Source of the DNA: Fratercula arctica
Lineage: Eukaryota; Chordata; Aves; Charadriiformes; Alcidae
Reading direction: 5' to 3'
Length of the DNA: 64,000 nucleotides
NCBI GenBank assembly: GCA_947846985.1
Contig: CANTUZ010000002.1
Coordinates: forward strand, 57,368,885 to 57,432,884
Below the pieces are notes generated by a model. It saw only the letters and a program-made list of their open reading frames with translations. It had not been told where the DNA came from and made no database searches. The first letter of the stretch is position 1. Every line of letters begins with the position of its first letter. Made by a program: the position numbers and the translations under genes. Below, in pieces: positions 53,725 through 64,000 of the stretch.

Positions 53725-54700
53725 TATATAGAAACACAGGCTCACAGAGATCTCCTGGTGATGTAAGTCCAAATCCTTATTGTCTCAACCAACCAGCAGT
53801 CTGTTAAGAACATTTTAATTAGTGTCAAAACAAAACCAACGGAATATTTTCCTTAGGCCCTCTTTCCAAACTTCTCAGAACTTACCTTGAACTTACTGTG
53901 AGACTAGCTGGGTTACCTGCCTTCAAAAACTCTTGCAGGAGAGCTATTCTAGATCTTCACCACTCTGATGACTCAAAAGCTTCTAGTTGTAAATACAGAT
54001 GCATTTGTGGCCAGCGGTATTCCTTTGATTTGTATCGACACTGACCTGAATAATGCTGAAATACCGCTTCCCCTACCTGCTCTTTATCCTCCCTACCTCC
54101 ATAGAATTACATACTTCTCCTCCCAAACTTCGCTTTGCCACGCCATCCTGCTTTCATCTCATCCATCGAACTTGCCACTCCCGGATCATCCTACCAGTTC
54201 TTTTTTGTATCTGTTCTAGATTCAGTTAATGTTTCCTAATATGTGAGGACACAACTATGCACAGTAATTCTAGCTGGCTCTTACTCATACCTTACACAAC
54301 ACTGTTACAAGTTCCCTGTCTCTACTGGAAATGCCTCACCAGTGCAATTGGGATGGCGTGTTACTGCTGTGACCATGCATCCATCAGCCTTTTTCCACAG
54401 TTGTCAGCGAGTCAAGAGCTCCTGGCCTAGGGCAGAAATGCTAGTTACTAGACTCCAAATGGACATTTTGTACTGTTAACTATCATCCCATTACTACTGC
54501 CTCTCTTCTCAAAATCATTCGTGCAATTCTTTCAGTAGGGTATTCTGATCCTCCCATGTATTGGCAATGCCTTCCAATTTGGAAGGTCTAGAAAACATTG
54601 TTAATACAAATCTAATTATGGCATTTATTACGAAAAATATTAAATAAGGTCCCACATTGACTGCTGATGAACTCTTCCAGCTACATCTTAGAAATCACTA
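53725..54700 (-). mobile_element. CR1-clade LINE fragment, antisense
   Basis: Read on the plus strand, the order of phrases follows the complement of CR1: ACACAGGCTCACAGAGATC, CTTGCAGGAGAGCTATTCTAG, GAATAATGCTGAAAT, TTCTAGATTCAGTTAATG, AATGTGAGGACACAACTATG with GCACAGTAATTCTAGCTGGC, CACCAGTGCAATTGGGATG, and AAATATTAAATAAGGTCCC. In avian CR1 the same order reads '... agaactggacacagtactccagctg ... ctcaccagtgc ... gatgttaaacagcactggtccc'. The element is therefore transcribed on the minus strand, covers part of ORF2 and downstream sequence, and has no intact frame. Edges are approximate. Confidence 0.65.
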
Positions 54701-54749
54701 AAAGTTTTTGTACGGTAAAATAATACTATTTCTGCTGAAGAGAGAACCA

Positions 54750-57700
54750 CATTTGTCACAGTCTGCCTTAGAAGTAAAAGGTGAGGATTAACAAACAGAA
54801 GAGATGGTTATACTAATGTCAAAGGAGATTTGAGTTCTGGGCTTCTTCCTGTCTCCAAGGAATCTTTAGGTCTACATAAACTGTGAAAGACAAATCTCTT
54901 TTCTTATCAAGGTATCTTTCTTTCCATAGTGTCAGAACTGTCCATACTCAATAGTTCACATGCAGAAAGGAGCTTAACACTCTTGACATTATGGAAGCTT
55001 TTGTGTAAAGTGAAAAATGTGTACATGTAAGTTAATAAATAATTATGACTATGCTATTCAGGTGTTATTGCAGGTGTCATGGAATTTCACCAAGATCTCT
55101 GTAGAGTCAGTATCACTTTGCAACAGACTGGCGCTTGGGCTCTTGCTATAGGTTACATTACAGCTTGCAACAACTACAAAATGTAAATATGCCATTTTGT
55201 CTTTGCCCATACACTGTTTGAAGCGTCCACCAGTTTTAATGCTTAGCAGCAATTTCTTAGAAATAAGAATAAGTTTAACTCATGCTAAAGAAGCAACATT
55301 TCTTTGAATTCCTGGGAACAGTTAGGTAGCACAATCTAGTACACAATTTTGCCCAGTAAATTTTGTTTTCCGTTAATCTATGTATGATTTCCTTTTCCTC
55401 TAACATTACATAGGCTTATTATTCCTACCATTTTTCCCATGAAAAGTGTATCAGCTGATGGGATTTTGACTCTAGAAGAAGGATTCTTTTTTTTTTTCTC
55501 CATTCTATGTCTATATTTCCATCTTGATTTTTTCTCCCACTTCATTTCTTCATCTTTTTTTGGCTTCTTTTCTGACTTTCTGAATCCATTTACAAACTGC
55601 AATCCTATTTAGAGAAATAAAATGAGTTAGTTAATTATGTCAAATATACAGAAAAAAACAACGTGAAAAGATACTGATATGCAAACATTATCCCGGTTTG
55701 TATATCTGAGGAATACATCCTTTACATTTCCTGAAAAATCAAAAGCTGTGATTTTTGTGAAAGGAAGCATAGTATATTAAGAAAATTGTCTTTACTGCAA
55801 CTTTGGAAGTTTTGACATTGGGCACAGTGATGCCAACCTGCAGTAAATGCTATATTTGTGCGGTTCTGCTGTTTTATTTAAATCCAAAATAATTATCACA
55901 CACTTAAATAAAATCAGTTTTTAAATAAAAACTGAGCAGTGTCACAATTATACACACACGCCATGCTAAACATCACGGTATTCTAATGATCCAACAACTA
56001 GCAGCGTTTCCCAATTCCCTTTCCAATTCGTTTCAACATTAAGGAATATATCCCTTCACAAAGATAACACACTGACTTTATGAGGCAACTTAAAAAAGAT
56101 GTTCATGGCAGCCATGGCAGACACTATCATGAAGGAAGCAGAAGTGAGTATTTGGGGCAAGGTCCTATTACGTTAGGTGTCGACTCATTCGAAGTTGGTT
56201 GCAGATGGATAATAGGTAGTACACTGTGATTTCCAGGCAGCAAATGGGGGTGCTGGGAAGAGATGCTGCATGCTCTCGGTGGTTCTCAAGCTGTTTCCAT
56301 CTCCATGATGTTGCCCTTCCAGTGACCTCCTTTCTTCAGAATTTATGTCAAAGACTAAAATAGCCTTTCCAGGCTACTTTGAAATTAGCTTACTTTAGGA
56401 TCAGCTTACCTGAAAAGAAAATCAAAATTAATATAAATTTGTACAATGATAGTCATCTGTTTGTTCCTCTCCAGTTTCTAAATTAGAAGTTACGGTGATT
56501 GCTCAGCCTTTTTGTCCTGTAGGCACGTAACTCATAAGCAATCATACAATGTTATGGTTTTGTATAGTGTAGGATACCTTTACTACAGTAACTGTAGGAT
56601 GTTGTCCCAATAGCTTATTCTTACAGCGCGCTTTTGTCCCTTGAAATACAGATCAACTTACTGACACTGACTGCCACATGAAGCTGTTACTCTGCATTAG
56701 AGGTCCAACACAGCTGCCTCACCTGTCTGTGTTTACGGGATTGATTTCAATCTCTATTCTTAAAATTCCCCTCATTCACCTATTTCAGCGTAGTTTGTTG
56801 TCAGTAAGCCTTTTTTCCACATCTTTCTATACCCTAGCTCATGCAGTTTAGATCGAAAGCATTCTCTTTAAAATATCACGTTTATAAGACTGTGTAACAA
56901 AATGTGATCTGCAAAGATAAAATATTAAGTTGCAATTTTGATAGGGCTACTTGACCCGATCAATTGATTCATCCACAAATCCAACTATAAAATCAAGAAG
57001 TCAGATGTCTGTGCCATTCCCTGAAAAGCACTACCAGTACCAAATTATACATTCCCCTCACCCCAAACTGCAGCTAATTTTCTTCTGCTCCATATAACAC
57101 AGGCAACATTTGTTAAGTATCGCAATACAGGCACTATTCAATGGAAGTTTTAATGTGAATTCAACACATTCATTAATTTACTGAAATTTTCCCCAAAATG
57201 CACACATTTGACAATGTGCAAGAAAGGCTTGTCTCATTTCATACTGTTTCTTAATGACTGAAAGGCATGTGTTGATTTTTCACTCCAGTGTTTAGCATTT
57301 ACGCTGTTCAAAAGCTGGTATTTATGTTCCACAGCATGTTCAGAAGTGCTGAGGAAAAATAATTAATTTCACTTTTGAATAAACATCAGAAGTCTCCCAA
57401 AGAGGGAAAAGAAAACTATTTGAAGGTATTTTAAAACCTTCGCTTTCAAACCCACATGAAACTTGGAAGGTTAAACCCCAAGTCTCCTGCCTCCCTCTTT
57501 CAGCAAAGAATTGCTCTCACAGGCCAAGAGGTCCTGGAGACCCGGCTCCCTGAGCAGGCACTCAGGCAAGATGTTTGGAAAACAGGCAAGATGTCATCAC
57601 GATGCCATTACCGCTTTGTCAGAAGGCTTTTGAAATGGGCAGGCTTCTGGAAAATACTCTATTTTAAAAACATTAGTTTTTTCTGATGGATTTTGAGAAA

Positions 57701-58250
57701 TTTTCTGCTGAACTAAGTTGTAGAAGTAATTCAGTGGGGTGTCACTTTAAGCAAGGGTGACACCATGATGTGCTTGAGATTTTAAAATCCAAGCCACAAA
57801 GACATCAGACACGTATTCATGAAGAATATCGCCTTGAACACAATGTGGCCTTCAGTACTACCCTGATGAAAAACGAACCCACTTATTTCTTATTTCTGGT
57901 TCCGTACTCTCCAGTGGTCTTCTACCTTTGAGATAGGTGAATGCCAACCCAGAAATCCATATGCCTTCAGAACTTTTTCCTTTTTTCTTTTTATTCTATA
58001 CAGTCTTCCACTGTCAGAAGGTGTGTTTTTCTTTACAAATGTCCTGCCTTGGAAACCTGCACTGAAAACTGAGCTGCTTCAATTAGCATGTTTTATTTGT
58101 CTGTGTTTCTGTTTCTTGACTGCATGTGCTTAGGTCTTCAAAGCAGATCTTCAGGGCAAATTCTTGTGGATATCTATTCCCAAATGCATTTCCCACAAAT
58201 AGCCTGTAAGATATATTTTAAAATCAGATATTTTGTTTAACATTCTTTCT
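54750..58250. other. Intergenic sequence between two LINE fossils
   Basis: AT-rich unique sequence with no gene, RNA gene or clear repeat recognised. A Lys-rich open frame on the minus strand near 55.4-55.6 kb is low complexity. Confidence 0.6.
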
Positions 58251-58254
58251 AGCT

Positions 58255-59790
58255 GACCTTTCGCTTGTCACAGTGACCTCATCCTACCCTTTCTTACAGT
58301 CTGTGTTTCCTCTTATCTGCTCCCTTCCTCTTTCCTTCACCTTTCTTTCTCATTTGGTTCTTTTCTCTCCTTGCACTACTAAAATGCCTTGTTTCTTCTC
58401 CTATCTAAAATCTCCCACCTTTCACCCCACTTACATCTATAATTTCCACACCATCTCTCTTTTCCCTGTAAGCAGACTGAAGATGCTCTTTACAATAACT
58501 CCCTGAATTCCTCACTGCTGGTTCTACCTTATGCTCCCCATGTGCTCTCTTCCCCTTTCACTTTGCAGAAACCTTAATGGCAGTTCCCTAGTTAAATCTC
58601 AGCACTCCTACTTCATCTTCACCTTCCTGAACCCGTCACTATCACTAACACTATTAAACAGACTCTTCTTGACCACCTCTTCTTTCTCGATTCCCAACAT
58701 TCCCCCTCCCCTTTTCCTCAAAGTATCTTCCCTTCTCTTGCTTTCTGTAGGCGTTCTACAAGATTCCCTTCTTTTCCTCTTCTATGCATTGTTTGTGGAT
58801 AAACTCATACACCCATGCAAACAAATCACAATTTCCATAATACAGATTCAGAGCTCTGTTCTGTATCAATTTATTCCAGACATGTCTCCATGGGGGTCTT
58901 GGTCAGTCTCTGGATATCACAGTTAGGGTGACTAAAAGCCCGGAATGTTCCTAAGTCCTTTTCCTTTATCTTCATCTTTGATCGTGGTGAGCAACACTGC
59001 TTCCAGCCGTGGATGTTCACATGCAGAAACACGAGATCCTGCCTTCTTGCTGAGTCGTCCATCTGTGTTCTGATTCAGTCTGCATCATGTTTCCACACGC
59101 TATCTCTAAACAATAGTCTTTATTGTCTCTACTTACTGCTGAAGTTCTTGTCCGGCCGCTCATCTCGATTAGTGCAATGCCCTTTTCTCTGGCCTTCACA
59201 AAAGCACTCTTGCCCTGCTCATTTCGGGCCCCAGCTATATAAATCATTTTCCTGGCCTGTTGTTCTGACTATACCCATTATCTTTGAACCCTTTCAATGA
59301 TTCCTTTTTTCCTCTGGGACATCAAGCTTATTGTGACTCTCTTAACTTTCAAAGCCCTTCATGGCTTACTCCCAACTTGTCACTTTTTATTCACTATCAA
59401 AATATAAATGCCCAGCATCAGTCGGCCCCAGATGCCAGCTTCAATTGATCAATTTGTTAAATTTTCCAACAAGCATCTTTTGTGCTTTCTCCCTTGCTGC
59501 CCCTCAGGCTTGAGAAGAGCCTGCATGTGCATTCATAAAACCAACTGTTATCCTCCTTTGAGTCCCTTATTAAAATTCTCCTTTGCCAAAAACTTGAAAA
59601 TGGCTAGCTTACAGGCGCAGGGAAAGCACCCCCTAGTATGATCTCGTTATTCCCTTATTCTTATCCATCTGTGGTCACTGGTCTTCTATTTTGATTATAT
59701 TATTATAAGCCCTTTGGGACAGAGGCTGGCTGGCTGTTTTACGTTTCTGCAGCACTTAGTGCACAGTGGTTCTAGACCACAATTTGGACC
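58255..59790 (+). mobile_element. Ancient CR1/L3-like LINE, 3' half including reverse-transcriptase remains
   Basis: Plus-strand sequence keeps the order of a CR1/L3-clade ORF2. Around 58750 the frame reads GVLQDSLLFLFYALF, a decayed form of the GVPQGSVLGPLLF block of LINE reverse transcriptases. At 59164 CTCGATTAGTGCAATGCC reads LD(stop)CNALFSGL, matching the LDYCN..LSGL block with Tyr changed to a stop. Beyond it come matches to the 'fkalhGlaP' segment (ACTTTCAAAGCCCTTCATGG). The end carries the L3-type tail: ATTATAAGCCCTTTGGGACA then GCAGCACTTAGTGCACAGTGG. The frame is broken by stops and indels, so the element is dead. Edges are approximate; the pyrimidine-rich first 250 bases are less certain. 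Confidence 0.7.
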
Positions 59791-59799
59791 GCAAGGTGC

Positions 59800-61300
59800 T
59801 GTGGTAACACAAATGAGAAAAAAAGTCCGTATAAAGAAAAGCAGCAGACTCGTTCGGCAAGGCTGCCTCCAAGAAGCAAACGAGCAAGCAGCGCAGAGTG
59901 ATTTCTCTTAACATTTTGGATGAACGTTTGCAAGAAACTTCCTGCTGGCTTCACTGGGTGCAAAAAGGAAGACTAGCCTGCCTGTTCTGGTTTGGACAGC
60001 CAGGCACAGGAACAGGAGCATGGCAGACAAATAACACACGAGTAAAGACCTTTACATATTCATGGCCGTAAGCTAAACACAGACTGTATTTTCTAGAAAC
60101 GTGGCTTTGGAAATGCTCACAGAGCCAGGTCAGTTACAGCAAACAGAATATCAAGCAGTTTAAGTTGGTTTGAGCTTCCAGCGCGTAAAAAGTTGCATAC
60201 TTTCTTTCTCCAGGTTTCTCATTTATTTTTTTTCAAACAGGGCTGGAATTGATCATTATTTCAAACTAGACAGTGGTACAATAATAATCTGTTATTTGCC
60301 TGCTGTTTTCAAGCACCCATCTGACTGGCAGAGCTAAATTGTTCAGTGTTTCTTTCTATCACGATGCCGTTGAGCAAAGTTTTATGCTAAATGTTTTGAA
60401 GGCAGATGTAGGATAGCAAAAAAAATAGCAACTCAAGCACACACTGCACCGACTGTGCTTTCCGAGGGACCGTCCAGAACACTCCTGGCCGTCCTTAATT
60501 TTAAAGGGATGGCTAGGAGAAAAAGTACCCTACGCGGTATCCAAGATTTTAAAGTAACCACAGCAAGCCCTCTTGTAATTAAGCCACTCCCCTCCATTCA
60601 CTTTCTTTCTAAGTTCGCTGTAACCAAAATTGCAGTGTCCGCAATGAAAGAATTCAGGAGCTTTATTCTCTTTCATTATAGCTAGACTTTTGCTACATCG
60701 GTGATTCTCAAAAGGAGAATTGTTAGTGGTGGTTTGCTTTCTGGCTCAAAATCGTAGCACCTCTTTCCACTTCTGTACGCACAGCTCGCCAGGGCGCACG
60801 CTGCTTACAAGACAGCGTTTCTCCTGCTCCGGGCTGGCTGTACAGGACATCTGTCTCTATGACTTGCTTACCTTAGACCCCTGCTCCTCTGATTAGAAGC
60901 AGGGTGCTCGATGTTTGCATTTAGCAGCGATCAGATTGGAGAAACAAAGGAAAAATGGATCGGTCACATGAAAAGCTTCAGTTTTGTTTTGACTTAGATT
61001 AATTCAATTATGCTTAAAAAAAAGTTAAGTTCCAAGAAGGAGAAATAAGTAAATTTACATAGAGATTAGGTAATAAACGGTCTGTTGCACTGTATTCTCA
61101 TTGGATGTCATAGCTTGCACTCCAAGTCAGAATTACAAAATACCACTTGTAAGGGGATATAGGTGTCTTAAATTCCTTTTTCATTTATTTTCTTTTAAAC
61201 CTCACCTAAGAGGTTACCTCCTTTGCCTTGCAACTCAGAGTGCTATATGCATATAGAATCCTTATTGCCGCGCTTTTAAGCTGCAATGCCCTGCAGGCTC
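59800..61300. other. Intergenic sequence, nothing recognised
   Basis: Unique sequence between the LINE fossil and the next enhancer-like block. The open frame at 60455-60685 has no domain content or splice support. Confidence 0.55.
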
Positions 61301-61930
61301 CCCCTCCCTCTGCCTTGTATCCTATTTGAAGACCTTAATGAAAGGGCCTGGTTCCAGAATCACAGCAGCTTGTCTGCACAACCAAATTCCATCTCCTAAT
61401 GAGTTCCTCTAAATCTGCCATCAGGTGACTTTATTGACTCTATGATCATAATGAGGTAGCAGCTCACTTTCTGCAGTTTGCTGGTTTCAAGGCTGAACTT
61501 CTCCTCTGCTCCCGGACTTTAGCTGATATTTAATGATCAGGAATCAAGCAGGGTTTTAATGTCTGCAAGAAATGTCCCTGAAGTGCAAAAAGCCCCAGAC
61601 AGCAGTCTTGAAACTTTCCAGAGCCATATGACTCTTTAATGGTATGCTAACAAACAGGAAATCAGCCCATCAGTAGCTAATTGACATATCTGAAGGTTTA
61701 ATTGCTTCCCTATTAGAGAAGGTGATGTAGTATTCAAGTTGCCATTAAAACAAACACACTCTTTAATACATGAGGATTTATCTGAAACACATATCCCTCA
61801 GTTTCTCTATCTAATCTCCAAACTCTGTGCAATTTGGTTTGAAACTGTGCATCTCCCAATGTTGTTTCACTCTTCCATTCCAGGGTAATTGGAAGATTAG
61901 CCTATGACACGTGAATAGGCACAAGCTGTT
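61300..61930. promoter_or_regulatory. Enhancer-like block near the distal end of the flank
   Basis: About 600 bases of unique sequence, free of low-complexity runs, carry many TAAT/ATTA cores (TCCTAATGAG near 61395, CATAATGAGG near 61448, TATTTAATGATCAGG near 61525, CTTTAATGG near 61634, GTAGCTAATTGACATATC near 61673, GGTTTAATTGC near 61695, CTTTAATAC near 61761) mixed with CAGGTG and CAGCTT-type E-box sequence. Of all intervals in the window this most resembles an ultraconserved developmental enhancer. It is about 29 kb upstream of the promoter, and GLI3 is the only candidate target in view. Confidence 0.45.
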
Positions 61931-64000
61931 CAGGAAAAAATGCAATCTTTAATGAGTGCTGTGCAGGCAGTCCAGGCACACATGGAGTCCCATTACCCTC
62001 AGGAGTCTAAGAGAAATTTTAGTTAGCGACAGCATCTTCCTACATGGCTGTAAAGCATCAGGCACACTTTTGTTCCCATATATCTAATAAGGAGACGGAA
62101 GTGTGGAATAGGAAAGTGAAGAGGCCACCTGCCTCTGACTGTTTTGTCAGGGTTTTCTTTAACTTTCTCACCTATAATCTTTAAATGGTTTTCATTTGCT
62201 CCTTATCTATTAAAAATGGATGATGCAGTTTTAATTGCATTTGAATTCTGCAGATTCCACTCAGTCCTGAACTCACTTAGAAGTCGAGCAAATCTCATTC
62301 AGGGTTTGGAAACGTTTATCTTCACTTCCATTTTTTTCTCTCCATTTTTGTTTTTTGTTTCACTTGAGATTAGAATTGGGGGTTTCCAAGCACCAGCACA
62401 ACATATTTTCTCAAAAGAATTCTCTTTCAAGCCCTAGAAGCAATTGCAGAAGTTTTGCAATATCCAGTGTGACTTTGCAGATTGGATAGAAACTTTCAGA
62501 TAAACTCTCAGCTTTTCTTACCTGTAGACTGAACAAAACTGAAGTTGAGGTTCAGTTCTTCTCTCCGCCAATTTTAGTAAGAACTAAGAATTGTCTAGTG
62601 TTCTTTTGGAAATTGGAGGCCCTTAGCTAGGGAACATAAACCTTTACATTTCTGCTTTAAACTTGGAGAGGTATTTTTACAATTCCATTTTCACTGATCC
62701 AGTGTTTTTCACTCTTTCCCCTCCAGACTTGTAGAATTCTCACATTGCTGGTGGGAATATGTATGCGTATATCTGAATGAGTGTGTGTGCGTGTCTGTAA
62801 CGTACAGTCAGTATAATCCTTTAGGTATTAGGTCAGGACTGTTCCCAATAATATCCTCTCATAAATAGCACCTTTTAGCAGAACATCTGGAATCAGTATT
62901 GATGCTACTACACTTTCCCCTGTTCAGTCTTTACATTCATTCCACACCACTGACAAAAGGAAGAGAAGTTGATAGTAAATATATCGCTTTTGGTTCCCAA
63001 ATTTTATCCCAATACTTGAAAAAGCATTCAGTTTGACACTGCTAACTCTGTGTATTATAATCATGCAATAGTGTTCAGTGGCTCCTGTAGCTCTAACCAC
63101 AACATACTTACAAAACTCATGAACTTGAATGGGGCCAAAATGGCCAACCTGAAAAGACTCAATCCTCCCATCAGCAATGGAAACAGAATAGAAACAGAAG
63201 AGCATGTGAGAAGAAATAAAATAAGATGGTCAAGAGTGAATTTAAATAACGGAGACAAGTATCTCCAAAGGATGCTTTCAAAAGTGACTCCCTAAAATAG
63301 GATTTGCCAAAAGAGATGGCCCTGGAGCCCACCTAACTCAGACAAGATGACTGTAGGCATTCGAGTGCATACACATGCAGGTCACCCATGTTAGCCACAC
63401 ATGGAGTCATGCAGGCAAGGCAAGAACTGGTTTTGGGCTGCTTCTGATGCAAGTCTGGTATTGCCTGTGCCTGCAGCCCCGCGTACCGTCTCAGAGCAGT
63501 CTCCCTGCATACACACCAGCTGACTGGTGTCCCTGCAGTAGACTGGCTGGGTAGACTCAGCATCCTTGTTTCACAGCATCATCTCTCAGAGCAGCGCTGA
63601 ATTCAAACGGAACCCCGAGCAGAGGGGTGAGGCTGCTGATCTCAGCCAGCATCCGCGACAACTGCCTTGAAGTGCTGCACCATTGCTCAGGGCCTGCGTG
63701 GCCAAGCTGCTACAGGGATTTCATTAAATTAATCTTGACTTATTGGTCACCGGGACTGATATTAGAGGAACAAAATTGTTGAATCCACTGCTCTGATTCC
63801 AAAGAGAAATGGCTATCCATGTTTCACTCTTGCAGTAGCACCCCGGCTTGAAGTCCGAATTATCCAGCATAAAGGTGATGAAGGTGTGAATGTCTATTGC
63901 CATGGTTAATTGAGAGAAGCTGGCATTTTCAGGGCAGTGTCAATAGTAATAAGTATATCACAAACCTCTTAAACCCCTTCTGTGATGTTCAGTGCAGATT
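61930..64000. other. Distal intergenic sequence, no gene seen
   Basis: Unique sequence to the window edge. The short frames on both strands at 62.9-63.6 kb overlap each other and show no family resemblance. A GTGTGTGTGCGTGTC-like dinucleotide patch occurs near 62780. Confidence 0.55.

Noticed and set aside
58531..58926. 131-codon plus-strand frame as a host gene
   Set aside because: It lies inside the LINE fossil and reads as decayed reverse transcriptase.
62924..63563. Frames on both strands near the right edge as exons of a neighbouring gene
   Set aside because: They overlap on opposite strands, lack splice-site pairs and match nothing I recognise.

Overview
The window is vertebrate nuclear DNA, most likely from a bird. 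It is AT-rich and intron-like, with one strong CpG island, few interspersed repeats, and old CR1-clade LINE fossils as the main recognisable transposons. No prokaryotic, viral or compact-gene architecture is visible. Almost all open reading frames here are short chance frames.

The one gene that can be identified with confidence is GLI3, the zinc-finger transcription factor that carries the repressor output of Hedgehog signalling. It lies on the minus strand. Its first coding exon (exon 2, 16593-16755) begins [15 protein letters not shown], has a good acceptor and a GTGAGT donor, and ends in phase 1 after 41 codons, exactly as in mammalian GLI3. Positions 1-16592 are therefore the 5' part of intron 2, and about 16756 to 31 kb is intron 1. 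The CpG island at about 29.8-32.6 kb holds the promoter and the non-coding exon 1. Two good minus-strand splice donors (31419 and 30799) compete for the end of exon 1. From about 32.6 to 64 kb is the 5' flank of GLI3, in which I see no convincing gene.

Non-coding content by region. Intron 2 (1-16.6 kb) has a TTCC tract, GA-rich tracts, a 217-bp-period tandem duplication (14.8-15.2 kb), a GC-rich patch (12.1-12.5 kb) and a stretch that looks like a conserved enhancer (6.95-7.74 kb). Intron 1 is AT-rich, with an enhancer-like block near 28.9-29.1 kb. The CpG island holds a perfect 70-bp inverted repeat with a 2-base spacer (30237-30306), a 30-base C run, 17- and 13-base G runs, a GT repeat and an embedded poly(dA) block. 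The 5' flank holds LINE fossils at 42.2-42.4 (weak), 43.7-44.5, 53.7-54.7 and 58.3-59.8 kb, a 36-base A run, and two long enhancer-like blocks (47.8-48.7 and 61.3-61.9 kb).

Taken together this is the promoter end of a large developmental gene. Its introns and flank are expected to carry regulatory elements rather than other genes. I found no previously undescribed gene system. The most unusual local structures are the perfect GC-rich hairpin in the promoter island, the upstream ORF overlapping the GLI3 start codon, and the unusually complete old LINE.
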